Shown here one piece after another: positions 48,258 to 56,553 of a DNA stretch of 64,000 bases; position 1 is the first letter of the stretch; the number at the start of each line of letters is the position of its first letter. The notes beneath the pieces are model-generated. The model made no database searches. It worked only from the letters and a program-made list of their open reading frames with translations, and was not told the DNA's origin. Source of the stretch: Streptomyces marincola. Its GTDB lineage: Bacteria; Actinomycetota; Actinomycetes; Streptomycetales; Streptomycetaceae. Where the stretch lies: NCBI RefSeq assembly GCF_020410765.1, contig NZ_CP084541.1, positions 4,049,001 to 4,113,000 of the forward strand, given 5' to 3'. The translations under genes were made by a program, and so were the position numbers.

Positions 48258-48884
48258 TCAGTCGGCCGTTTCCGCGCGTGCCGCGGCCCGGCGTTCCCGC
48301 AGCGTCCTGATGCCTTCGTGCACGCCCGCGATCGTGACCGCGAGCCCGAGTCCCACGGCCACGCCGAGCAGCGGATTGTGCTCGAACGCCCGCCCCCCGA
48401 TGTATCCGATGCCCGCCGAATAGACGGCCCAGCTGAGGGCGGCCACGGCGTCGTACCGCGAGAACGAGCGCAGCGGGTACTTCGTCGCCCCCGTCGTGAG
48501 CGTGGCGGCGGTGCGCCCGCCCGGGATGTAGCGGGCGACGATCAGCACGATCCCGCCGCGCTTCTTGAGCATGTCGCCGACGCGGTCGTACGCCTTGTGC
48601 GTGCGGCTGCCCGGCTTGAGCCGCGCGTAGATCCTGGTGCCGGATTTCCGGCCTATGAAGTAGGAGATATGGTCCCCGGCGAACGCGCCGAGAGCCGCGA
48701 AGAGGATGATGAGAGCCAGATTCGGAATGCCGTCGGCAGCCGCGAAGACCCCCAGGGTGACCACCAGGGTCTCGCTGGGCACCACGGGGAAGAAGGCGTC
48801 GAGCTTTGCGATGACGAAGACCGCCACGTAGACCCAGGGGGTGGCGATGAACCCTTCGATGGCCTGGAGGATCGCGTTGTCCAC
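48258..48884 (-). CDS. DedA family membrane protein
   Basis: The 208-residue product has the DedA features: helices at both ends, the FFPVVPSETLVV motif (near 30-40), GDHISYFIGRKSG and RYIPGGRTAATLTTG. DedA proteins are lipid scramblases/transporters needed for membrane and cell-wall balance. GTG 48884 (VDNAILQ) is chosen; TAGGCT lies 7 bases upstream and no ribosome-binding site is present, so translation may be leaderless. An upstream TTG would add six residues. Confidence 0.9.
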   Translation of the reverse strand: MDNAILQAIEGFIATPWVYVAVFVIAKLDAFFPVVPSETLVVTLGVFAAADGIPNLALIILFAALGAFAGDHISYFIGRKSGTRIYARLKPGSRTHKAYDRVGDMLKKRGGIVLIVARYIPGGRTAATLTTGATKYPLRSFSRYDAVAALSWAVYSAGIGYIGGRAFEHNPLLGVAVGLGLAVTIAGVHEGIRTLRERRAAARAETAD

Positions 48885-48891
48885 GTGGTCA

Positions 48892-48897
48892 AGCCTA
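48892..48897 (-). promoter_or_regulatory. Leaderless promoter -10 of the DedA gene
   Basis: TAGGCT on the minus strand ends 7 bases before the GTG start, so transcription should begin at or next to the start codon. No -35 is clear. Confidence 0.4.
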
Positions 48898-48967
48898 GGC
48901 AATTACCCCCGCGGTGCGGACCTGGCCTGCGGCGCGGGCCCGTGAGGTATTGGTCATGTTTCGCGCC

Positions 48968-50101
48968 TCAGAGCCACCCGTTGCGCCGGAATCCCCGGTG
49001 CAGCAGCAGGCAGGAGGTGAGGATGATCGCCAATACCAGCGGGTAGCCGAAGGTCCACCGGAGTTCCGGCATGTGGTCGAAATTCATGCCGTAGACACCG
49101 CACACCATGGTGGGCACGGCGATGATCGCGGCCCAGGCGGTGATCTTGCGCATGTCCTCGTTCTGCGCCACGGTCACCTGCGCCAGGTTGGCCTGGAGGA
49201 TCGAGTCGATCAACGCGTCGTAGCCCGTGATCTGCTCCGAGACCCGGGTCAGGTGGTCCGCGACATCCCCGAAGTACCTGCGGATGTCCGGGTCGATCGT
49301 GGGCATGGCCGTCTCCGACAGCAACTGGAGCGGCCGGTCCAGCGGGGCGACCGCCCGCTTCAGCTCAAGCAGCTCGCGCTTGAGCTGGTAGATCTGCCCC
49401 GGCTCCGAGCGGCGGCGGCCCGCCTCCGAGAAGACCAGTGCCTCCACCTCGTCGATGTCGTCCCGCACCGCCGCCGCCACGTCCAGGTAGTGGTCCACCA
49501 CCTGGTCGGCGATGGCGTGCAGCACGGCGGAAGGACCCTTCGCCAGGTGCTCGGGCTCGGCCTCAAGGCTCTCCCGCAGCGGCCCGAGCGAACCGTGGCC
49601 CCCGTGCCGCACGGTGACCACGAAGTCCCGGCCCGTGAACACCATGATCTCGCCGGTCTCGACCACGTCGCTCGTCGAGGTCAGCTGCGCGTGCTCGACG
49701 TAGCGCACGGTCTTCAGCACCGTGAACAGCGTTCCGTCGTACCGCTCAAGCTTCGGCCGCTGATGGGCGTGCACCGCGTCCTCGACGGCCAGCGGGTGCA
49801 GCCCGAACAGCTCCGCGAGCCCGGCGAACTCCTCCTCGCTCGGCTCGTGCAGCCCGATCCACACGAACCCGCGCCCCGGCCGCTTCCTGACGTACCCGAT
49901 GGCCTCCGCCGCCGTGTGGTGGCCCTCGCGGCGGACCCCGTCGCGGTAGACCGCGCAGTTGACGACGGCGGTGCCCAGCGGCGAACGCCTGGGGTGGGCG
50001 AGGTCCACCCGCTCCGCCGCGCCGGGGCCGGGCGCCGGCCGCGTCCGGAAACTCTCCCGGGCGCGGCCCGGCAGCCTGCGGAAGCCACGGATCACGGACA
50101 T
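48968..50101 (-). CDS. corA: CorA-type magnesium/cobalt transporter
   Basis: The 377-residue product has an N-terminal cytosolic alpha/beta domain and two C-terminal membrane helices. The channel signature YGMNFDHMPEL (GMN motif) is present near residue 343. It imports divalent cations down the membrane potential. It is 83 bases from the DedA gene on the same strand and 16 bases from yajQ. Confidence 0.94.
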   Translation of the reverse strand: MSVIRGFRRLPGRARESFRTRPAPGPGAAERVDLAHPRRSPLGTAVVNCAVYRDGVRREGHHTAAEAIGYVRKRPGRGFVWIGLHEPSEEEFAGLAELFGLHPLAVEDAVHAHQRPKLERYDGTLFTVLKTVRYVEHAQLTSTSDVVETGEIMVFTGRDFVVTVRHGGHGSLGPLRESLEAEPEHLAKGPSAVLHAIADQVVDHYLDVAAAVRDDIDEVEALVFSEAGRRRSEPGQIYQLKRELLELKRAVAPLDRPLQLLSETAMPTIDPDIRRYFGDVADHLTRVSEQITGYDALIDSILQANLAQVTVAQNEDMRKITAWAAIIAVPTMVCGVYGMNFDHMPELRWTFGYPLVLAIILTSCLLLHRGFRRNGWL

Positions 50102-50117
50102 CTGGGCACCATCGCTC

Positions 50118-50606
50118 TCACCGGTAGTTGACGAACTGCACCGCGAAGTCGAAGTCCTTCTCGCGCACCAGGCGCTGCACTTCCTGGAGCGCGTCCCTGC
50201 TCTTGGAGCTGACCCGCAACTCGTCCCCCTGGACCTGGGCCTTCACACCCTTGGGGCCCTCGTCCCTGATCAGCTTGGCGACCTTCTTGGCGTCATCGGT
50301 GGAGATCCCCTCCTTGACGGTGGAGTACAGCCGGAACTCCTTCCCCGACGCCTGCGGCTCCCCGGTCTCCAGCGCCTTCAGCGAGATGCCCCGCTTGACC
50401 AGCTTGGACTGGAAGATGTCGAGCACGGCGTTCGCGCGCTCCTCCGCGTTCGCCCGGATCTCGATCCGTTCCCCCGACCAGGCGATCGACGCGCCCACGC
50501 CGCGGAAGTCGTACCGCTGGGAGATTTCCTTGGCGGCCTGGTTGAGCGCGTTGTCGACCTCCTGCCGGTCGACCTTCGAGACGATGTCGAAACTGGAGTC
50601 GGCCAT
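50118..50606 (-). CDS. yajQ: YajQ family cyclic di-GMP/nucleotide-binding protein (DUF520)
   Basis: The 162-residue product starts MADSSFDIVSKVDRQEVDNALNQ and has the family's KEFRLYSTVKEGIS and SKSRDALQEVQRLV blocks. It is a full-length YajQ/DUF520 protein; some members bind c-di-GMP or RNA, but the role here is unknown. It starts 19 bp from the region holding a hairpin that ends the ABC permease transcript. Confidence 0.92.
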   Translation of the reverse strand: MADSSFDIVSKVDRQEVDNALNQAAKEISQRYDFRGVGASIAWSGERIEIRANAEERANAVLDIFQSKLVKRGISLKALETGEPQASGKEFRLYSTVKEGISTDDAKKVAKLIRDEGPKGVKAQVQGDELRVSSKSRDALQEVQRLVREKDFDFAVQFVNYR

Positions 50607-50672
50607 GGTGTGTCAGGCTCCTCACCGATAGTGGAACGCACGGGCTGGGTCGGCCGACAGCCTAACAACGAG

Positions 50673-50711
50673 AACGGCCCCCGGCCGCGTTTCCGCAGGC
50701 CAGAGGCCGTT
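50673..50711 (-). terminator. Terminator of the ABC permease gene
   Basis: AACGGCC (50673-50679) and GGCCGTT (50705-50711) form a stem enclosing a GC-rich loop. It lies just beyond the permease stop on the minus strand and upstream of yajQ. Confidence 0.6.
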
Positions 50712-50800
50712 GTCAGGGACGGGCGGAGCCACGCTCGCCCCGGGAGGGGCCGACCGGGGCGCGCCCCTGACCTGGCCTCATCCGCCTCCGCCGCCCGGCG

Positions 50801-52912
50801 TCACGCGGGCCGGTCCCCTGCGGGGGAGGCGTCCCGGTGGGTGAGCCGGACACCGAGCAGGCCGACGCAGGCCAGGGCGGCGACGGCCAGGGCCGTCAGC
50901 GCGGTGAAGGCGGCGGGGTAGGCGAGCGTGGGGTTGGCCGCGTTCCAGGCGGCCGTCGCCACGATGCCCGCGGCGAGTCCTGTGCCGGCGACGATCGCGT
51001 AACCGAGCAGGAACTCCCGGGCGTTGATGCCGCGTATGCCCCGGGGGGTCACGCCGAACGCGCTCAGCAGCCGGCCGTCGCGCCGGCCGGCGGCGGAACG
51101 GTCGATCAGGCCGACGGACAGCAGCAGGAACACCAGCGCGCCGAACAGCGTCACGCCGCCGAAGATCCAGGCGACGAGCGCGGGTTCCTCGGGCTGCCGG
51201 TCGGTCTCCGAGGTGACGGAGAGGGCGGCGGGCTGGGCGAGCGCGGCGGCGCGGACGTCGGGCTCGAAGTCCGGGTCGCGCGGTGCGATGACCAGCAGGG
51301 AATCGCGGGACGTCGGCTCCTTCGCCTCCTCGCGGACGAGGGGGAGGGAGGAGGAGCCGTGCCCGAGGAGCCGTTTGATCCGCTGATCGGCTTCCGGCAG
51401 CAGGTCTCCTCCGGCCGCGCACGCGGGGCGTTCGAGCAGCCGGGCGAGCTGCGGGCAGCCGGCGGCCAGGTGCAGGGCCCCGGTGTCGGTGTGGGTCAGT
51501 GGCGCGGCGACGGCGCCGGGGAGGTCCCGCAGCAGGGCGTCCACGTCGGCGTGCTCCACCGCTCCGCGCACTTCGACGGCCTCGGCGGTGGGGTCGGGCG
51601 GAACGGGCGGGTCGAGTTGCCGCACCGTGGTGGACCAGGCGGCGATGACGGGACTCAGCACCAGCAGGGCGGCGATCCCGTACAGGGGGCGGACGGCCGA
51701 GCGGGGGTCGTACTGGAGGCGCCGCCCCGCGAGCATGCGGGCGGGCGCGGTGGCGCCGCGCGCGATGCGTTCCCCGGCCCGGCGCGCGATCACCGGCAGG
51801 GCCAGGGGAACGCCGGCCGCCAGCAGGATCGCGCCCGCCAGGGTGGTGGTGGTCGATGAGGTGCCGTCGCGGAAGAAGGCGGCGGCCAGCAGGGCGAGGC
51901 CGGCGGCGACGGGCGCGGTGCGCGCCAGCGCCAGGCGCGGCCGTCCGGCTCGCGGCCGGGGCGTCGCGGCGTGCTCCCCGGGGCGCCGCCGCCTCTCACC
52001 CGCCACCGCCAGGAGCGCGAACAGCACGGCGAGAACGGCCAGGACGGCGGTGAAGGACCACAAGGGCGGGACGAGCGCCCCGTCGGCCACCGGCCGGTCG
52101 ACCACCGGGAGAGCGGTGACCCGCGGGCCTGCCAGGGCCCAGACCAGGCCGCCCAGGGCCAGGCCCGGCAGGACGATGAACGCGGCCTCCGCGACGACCA
52201 GGCGTCGGCGGCGGCGGCGCGGAACGCCCAGGGCGCGCAGCAGCGCGAGCCGGTGGGCGCGCGGCGGCGCCGACACGGCGGCCGCGGTCGCGGCCAGCAG
52301 CACCAGGGGAAGGACGATCAGGGCGCTGATGGCCAGGGTCAGGCCGGTGAGGTCCAGTTCGGTGTCCTCGCCGATCGTCATGAGGCCGCGGCCGAACCCG
52401 GTGACCGGGACGGCGCCCATGGCCCCGTCCTCGGGCATGAGCCGGTAGGCCAGCAGCTCTCCCGGATGCCGTACCCCCTCGTCGGTGAGGACCCGGGCGT
52501 TCGGGAAACGTTCCGCCAACTCCGGGTGCTGTTCGGCCAGTTCGGCGAGTCCTGGGGAGACGGCCCAGCCGCCGGGCTCGGGCCAGGAGGCCAGGCCGGG
52601 GGGCAGCGCCCGGGGGTCGGTTTCGTCCACCGGGTCGAACCACACCACCGGATAGCTCGTCGTGCCCCAGCTGTCAGTGTGTCGGTCGACGCGCAGCACC
52701 GCCTCCTCGGCGGAAGTGGTCAACTCCATCGTCCTGGCCTCGAAGCGCTGCCGCTCCTCGCCCAGCATGTGCAGCAGGCCGGCGGTGAACAGCGCGGTGA
52801 CCGCGACCACGGCCGCCGTCGTGCCCAGCAGGACCACGCGCAGCCGCTGCCGCGGATGGGGGGAGCGGACCAGCCGCAGGGCCAGCCGCCACGTCGTCGC
52901 CGTCGCGTTCAC
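50801..52912 (-). CDS. FtsX-like ABC transporter permease
   Basis: The 703-residue product has a first membrane helix (LRVVLLGTTAAVVAVTALF), a long extracytoplasmic domain, three helices near residues 220-330, a second soluble region, and three final helices ending near the C-terminus. This is the MacB/FtsX plan with two permease halves. GTG 52912 overlaps the ATPase stop by GTGA. With the ATPase it would move a lipid, peptide or drug, or drive a cell-wall enzyme; the substrate is unknown. A long open frame upstream of the GTG is a shadow of the ATPase. Confidence 0.88.
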   Translation of the reverse strand: MNATATTWRLALRLVRSPHPRQRLRVVLLGTTAAVVAVTALFTAGLLHMLGEERQRFEARTMELTTSAEEAVLRVDRHTDSWGTTSYPVVWFDPVDETDPRALPPGLASWPEPGGWAVSPGLAELAEQHPELAERFPNARVLTDEGVRHPGELLAYRLMPEDGAMGAVPVTGFGRGLMTIGEDTELDLTGLTLAISALIVLPLVLLAATAAAVSAPPRAHRLALLRALGVPRRRRRRLVVAEAAFIVLPGLALGGLVWALAGPRVTALPVVDRPVADGALVPPLWSFTAVLAVLAVLFALLAVAGERRRRPGEHAATPRPRAGRPRLALARTAPVAAGLALLAAAFFRDGTSSTTTTLAGAILLAAGVPLALPVIARRAGERIARGATAPARMLAGRRLQYDPRSAVRPLYGIAALLVLSPVIAAWSTTVRQLDPPVPPDPTAEAVEVRGAVEHADVDALLRDLPGAVAAPLTHTDTGALHLAAGCPQLARLLERPACAAGGDLLPEADQRIKRLLGHGSSSLPLVREEAKEPTSRDSLLVIAPRDPDFEPDVRAAALAQPAALSVTSETDRQPEEPALVAWIFGGVTLFGALVFLLLSVGLIDRSAAGRRDGRLLSAFGVTPRGIRGINAREFLLGYAIVAGTGLAAGIVATAAWNAANPTLAYPAAFTALTALAVAALACVGLLGVRLTHRDASPAGDRPA

Positions 52913-53673
52913 CGGCCTTCTCCCGCCCCCGACGCGGCCGTCGAGGCCCGCGGGTGCAGGCGACCGCCGCGCAGCAGCAGGGTGCGGTCCATCGCGGCGG
53001 CCACCGCCGCGTCGTGGGTCGCGACGAGCAGCGCCGTGCCCTGTTCGCGGCAGGACCGCAGCAGAACGTCCGTGACCCGCCGGGCGTTGTCCTCGTCCAG
53101 CGCGCCGGTCGGCTCGTCGGCCAGCACCACGCGCGGGCCGCACACCAGCGCCCGCGCGATGGCCACCCGCTGCGCCTCGCCACCGGACAACTCCTCGGGC
53201 GCCCGGGCGCCGTACCCGGCAAGGCCGACCAGGTCGAGCAACGCGTCGGCACGCCCGGTGGCATCGCCCCGGCCGGCGAACAGCGCCGGCAGGGCGACGT
53301 TCTCCCGCACACTCAACTCCGGTATCAGCTCCCCGAACTGGAACACCATGCCGATGTGCGCCAGCCGCAGCGCCGCCGCACGGTCCGCGGATAACTCGCT
53401 GATCGGCTCGCCCGCTATCGCCACGCCGCCGCCGCTCAGGGGCACAAGGCCGGCCAACGCGTTCAGCACCGTCGTCTTGCCCGAGCCCGACGGCCCCATC
53501 ACGGCGACGGCCTCACCCGCGCCCACCTCCAGGTCGAGCCCGTCCGCGAGGCGCCGCCCCGGCACCTCGACGACCACCCCGGCCGCCCTGACGACCGCCC
53601 CGGCGGAACCCACCCCCTCGGCAGCCCCGCCGGTCCGGCGCCGAACCTCTGTCTTCTCCGCACGCCCGCGCAT
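52909..53673 (-). CDS. LolD/MacB-type ABC transporter ATPase
   Basis: The 254-residue product has the Walker A motif GPSGSGKTT at 60-68, the signature LSGGEAQR and the Walker B VVLADEPTGALDE, typical of the LolD/FtsE subfamily. An N-terminal extension of about 25 residues is arginine-rich. ATG 53673 follows GGGGAGGGG. It is coupled to the permease. Confidence 0.93.
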   Translation of the reverse strand: MRGRAEKTEVRRRTGGAAEGVGSAGAVVRAAGVVVEVPGRRLADGLDLEVGAGEAVAVMGPSGSGKTTVLNALAGLVPLSGGGVAIAGEPISELSADRAAALRLAHIGMVFQFGELIPELSVRENVALPALFAGRGDATGRADALLDLVGLAGYGARAPEELSGGEAQRVAIARALVCGPRVVLADEPTGALDEDNARRVTDVLLRSCREQGTALLVATHDAAVAAAMDRTLLLRGGRLHPRASTAASGAGEGR

Positions 53674-53690
53674 CGCGCCCCTCCCCTTGT

Positions 53691-53706
53691 GTGTCCATCA
53701 GGACAC
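53691..53706. promoter_or_regulatory. Operator-like palindrome upstream of the ABC operon
   Basis: GTGTCC-ATCA-GGACAC, a perfect 6-bp palindrome, lies 18 bp before the ATPase start. A possible -10 (TAGCGT on the minus strand, 53710-53715) would place the transcription start inside it. Confidence 0.45.
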
Positions 53707-53777
53707 GGCACGCTACCGTCCCGCCGCCGGCGACGCGCCCGCGGGCGTTCATCGTCCGGGGCGTCCGCGAGGCCCGT

Positions 53778-54845
53778 TCACCCCTTGGGCGGGGCCGTGC
53801 TGTCGCGGACGACCAGGGTCGTCGCGATTTCGAGCCCGAGCTGCGGCGCCTTCTCGCCGCGACCGAGGGCGAGCGCCAACTCGGTGGCCGCCACGGCCAT
53901 TTCGGTCAGCGGCTGGTGGACCGTCGTCAGCGGCGGATCGACCCAGGCCACGACCGGCAGGTCGTCGAAGCCGACCACGCTCACGTCCTCGGGCACGCTC
54001 AGCCCGATCTCCCGCGCGGCCTGGTAGACGCCCAGGGCCTGGAGGTCGTTCGCGGTGAAGACGGCGGTGGGCCGGTCGGGGCGGGTCAGCAGCGCGCGGG
54101 CGGCGGCGTGGCCGTCCTCGCGGGTCAGCGGAACGCGGGTCACCAGGCCGGGGTCCGCCGCGAGGCCGGCCTCGGCCAGGGCCGAGCCGTAGCCGGCCAG
54201 CCGCGCGCGGCAGCACAGCACCTCGTCCGGGCCGCTGATCATGGCGATGCGCCGGTGGCCCAACTCGATCAGGTGCCGCGTGGCCGCGTGGCCGCCGCGC
54301 CAGTTGGTCGCGCCCACGAACGGGACGTCGTCGGGCAGCTCGGTGGTCGGGTCGAAGACGACGAACGGGATGCCCTTCGCGCTCAGTTGCTCGCGTTCGG
54401 CGGCCGAGAGCTGCGCCACCGACAGCACGCAGTTCGGGCGGCGTCCGACCGTGTCGTCCATGGTCATGGGGTTCGAGTCGTGGAGACCGAACTCGGAGAC
54501 CATGACGCCGACCCGGCGTTCGCGCGCCACCCGCTCGACACCGCGGATGATCTCCACCGCCCACATGCTCCGCAGCTCGCGGAAGACGAGCTCCACGACC
54601 TTGTTGCGGGAGCCGGGCGGCTTGCGGTACCCGTGCCGGTTGACCAGCTCCTCGACGCGAGCCCTGGTGTCGTCGGACACCCCGGACCTGCCGTTGATCA
54701 CCTTCGACACGGTGGGAACCGACACGCCCGCCGACTCCGCGATGTACGCGATGGTGACCGGCCGCCGCGGGTCCCCGCCCGCGTTCCGTTCGTCCGCTTC
54801 CGGCGCTTCCTGTGCCCCCGATGCCAGCGGCTGCTCGTCCGTCAC
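53778..54845 (-). CDS. LacI-family transcriptional regulator
   Basis: The 355-residue product has the LacI helix-turn-helix at about residues 30-53 (VTIAYIAESAGVSVPTVSKVING) and a periplasmic-binding-like sugar domain with the fingerprint GFDDLPVVAWVDPPLTTVHQP. GTG 54845 follows GGAGGAAGG. The long N-terminal extension of the open frame is not part of the gene. Its operator-like sites are at 54905-54936. It lies beside the hydroxyproline operon but LacI proteins respond to sugars, so it may control unrelated genes elsewhere. Confidence 0.92.
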   Translation of the reverse strand: MTDEQPLASGAQEAPEADERNAGGDPRRPVTIAYIAESAGVSVPTVSKVINGRSGVSDDTRARVEELVNRHGYRKPPGSRNKVVELVFRELRSMWAVEIIRGVERVARERRVGVMVSEFGLHDSNPMTMDDTVGRRPNCVLSVAQLSAAEREQLSAKGIPFVVFDPTTELPDDVPFVGATNWRGGHAATRHLIELGHRRIAMISGPDEVLCCRARLAGYGSALAEAGLAADPGLVTRVPLTREDGHAAARALLTRPDRPTAVFTANDLQALGVYQAAREIGLSVPEDVSVVGFDDLPVVAWVDPPLTTVHQPLTEMAVAATELALALGRGEKAPQLGLEIATTLVVRDSTAPPKG

Positions 54846-54904
54846 GATCGCCTTCCTCCGTCCGGCGGAGGCGCCATTGTGGCACTCGGGCAGCCCGCGG
54901 GCCA

Positions 54905-54936
54905 GATACTTTCTCCGCTGAGCGGCGGAAAGTTTC
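54905..54936. promoter_or_regulatory. LacI-type operator pair (GAAASTTTC)
   Basis: A perfect GAAAGTTTC lies at 54928-54936 and GATACTTTC (one mismatch) at 54905-54913, 23 bp apart. GAAA(C/G)TTTC is the core reported for LacI-type repressors of actinomycete xylanase and sugar genes. The pair is 60-90 bp upstream of the LacI gene, so it probably autoregulates. The rest of the 250-bp intergenic region is otherwise unremarkable. Confidence 0.6.
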
Positions 54937-55095
54937 TCCCGAAGCCGTCGACAGGCGGCGGCCCCGCACCAGCCTCGCCGCGGCGGGAAGGGCCGCTGTG
55001 CGGCGCGGGCCACACCTACGACGCCGAGTTGGCGTCCATGGACACCCGGTCCCCGGCGGGCCGGACCACCGAGGCCGTCCGTGCGCCGCGCGGGG

Positions 55096-56553
55096 TCACC
55101 GCGCGGGCGTGCCGTCCACTAGGCGCGGCAGGCCCTGGGGGTTCCCCTCCCTCAGCGCCTCGGGCAGCAGGTGGTCGGGGAAGCCCTGGTAGGCGACGGG
55201 GCGCAGGAAGCGGGCGATGGCGGCGGTGCCAACCGAGGTGGTGGTCGGCGCGGTGGTGGCCGGGTAGGGCCCGCCGTGCTGCTGGGCGTAGGTCACGGAA
55301 ACGCCGGTGGGCCACTGGTTCCACAGCACCCGCCCGGCCCGTTCGGCGAGCAGCGGCACCAGCTCGGGGACGATCGCGTCGTCGTCCTCGCCGACGACGG
55401 TGGCGGTGAGCTGCCCGTCGAGCGCGCGCGCCAGGGCCACGAGTTGGGATTCCTCGGCGTAGGTCACCACGAGGGCGGCGGGGCCGAAGCACTCGGCCAG
55501 CAGCTCACCGCCGCCGGCGAGCACGTCCTCGATGCCCGCCGTGAGCAGCGCGGGCGCGGGCGCGTCGGCCTGGGCGCTTTCGTTCGCGGCCAGCGGGCGG
55601 ACCGCCTCGTGCCCGGCCAGCTCGCCGAGCCTGCGCGCGTACCCCTCCGCGAACCGCGCGGAGAGCATGGGTGCGGGGCCGGGCAGGGCGGCCGAACGCA
55701 GCCGCCGCAGCACCGCCGAGTCCTCGGGCACCGCGAGCACGCCCGGCTTGGTGCAGAACTGGCCCGCGCCCAGCGCGAAGGAGCCGACGAAGCCCTCGGC
55801 GATCTCCTCGGCCCTGGCGGCGTCGGCCGCGCGCGTCACGAAGGTCGGGTTGACGCTGCCCAGTTCGCCGTAGAACGGGATGGGCTCGGGGCGGGAGCAG
55901 GCGATGTCGAACAGGGCGCGCCCGCCGGCGACCGAGCCCGTGAAGGAGGCCGCCTTCACGCGCGGGTCGCGCAGCGCGGTGACGCCCTCGTCCACGCCGT
56001 GGACCAGGCCGAACACGCCCTCGGGCGCCCCGGCGTCCCGCAGGGCCAGGGCGACGACCTCGCCGGTGCGGGCGGACAGCCGCGGGTGTCCCGGGTGGAC
56101 CTTGACCAGCACGGGGCAGCCGGCGGCGAGCGCGGCGGCGGTGTCCCCGCCGGCCACGCTGAAGGCGAACGGGAAGTTGCCGGCGGCGAAGTTGAGCACA
56201 GGACCAAGCGGCACCAGCACGCGGCGGATGTCGGGGCGGGCGCCCATGGGCCAGTCGGGGTCGGCGTGGTCGACGCGGGCGTCGAGGTAGGCGCCGTCGC
56301 GCAGGAGCGCGGCGAACAGCCGGAGTTGGAACGTGGTGCGCTTCAGCTCGCCCGCGAGCCGGCCGTCCGGCAGGTGGGACTCCTCCCGGGCGAGCGGCAG
56401 CAGTGCGCCGGCGTGCTCGTCGAGGGCGTCGGCCACCGCGGTCAGGGCGCTGGCCCGGTCGGCCGGGCCGCGCGCGGCCCAGTCAGGGGCCGCCGCGGCG
56501 GCCCCGGCGAGCAGCGCCTGGAGTTCGTCGGGGGTGGTGGTCGGGTGCGTCAT
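55096..56553 (-). CDS. 2-oxoglutarate semialdehyde dehydrogenase
   Basis: Oxidises 2-oxoglutarate semialdehyde to 2-oxoglutarate, the last step of hydroxyproline breakdown. The 485-residue product is a full aldehyde dehydrogenase with the catalytic C267 in GAGQFCTKPG and E230 in YGELGSVNP. It matches the KGSALDH type of hydroxyproline and pentose pathways more than the general family because of the conserved YGELGSVNPTFV block. ATG 56553 overlaps the FAD subunit stop by ATGA. It is the last gene of the operon. Confidence 0.9.
   Translation of the reverse strand: MTHPTTTPDELQALLAGAAAAAPDWAARGPADRASALTAVADALDEHAGALLPLAREESHLPDGRLAGELKRTTFQLRLFAALLRDGAYLDARVDHADPDWPMGARPDIRRVLVPLGPVLNFAAGNFPFAFSVAGGDTAAALAAGCPVLVKVHPGHPRLSARTGEVVALALRDAGAPEGVFGLVHGVDEGVTALRDPRVKAASFTGSVAGGRALFDIACSRPEPIPFYGELGSVNPTFVTRAADAARAEEIAEGFVGSFALGAGQFCTKPGVLAVPEDSAVLRRLRSAALPGPAPMLSARFAEGYARRLGELAGHEAVRPLAANESAQADAPAPALLTAGIEDVLAGGGELLAECFGPAALVVTYAEESQLVALARALDGQLTATVVGEDDDAIVPELVPLLAERAGRVLWNQWPTGVSVTYAQQHGGPYPATTAPTTTSVGTAAIARFLRPVAYQGFPDHLLPEALREGNPQGLPRLVDGTPAR

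Noticed and set aside
50607..50800. tRNA gene or integration site of a mobile plasmid next to yajQ
   Set aside because: A tRNA was sought because related genomes can carry one here. No cloverleaf, anticodon loop or integrase gene was found; the hairpin at 50673 is a terminator.
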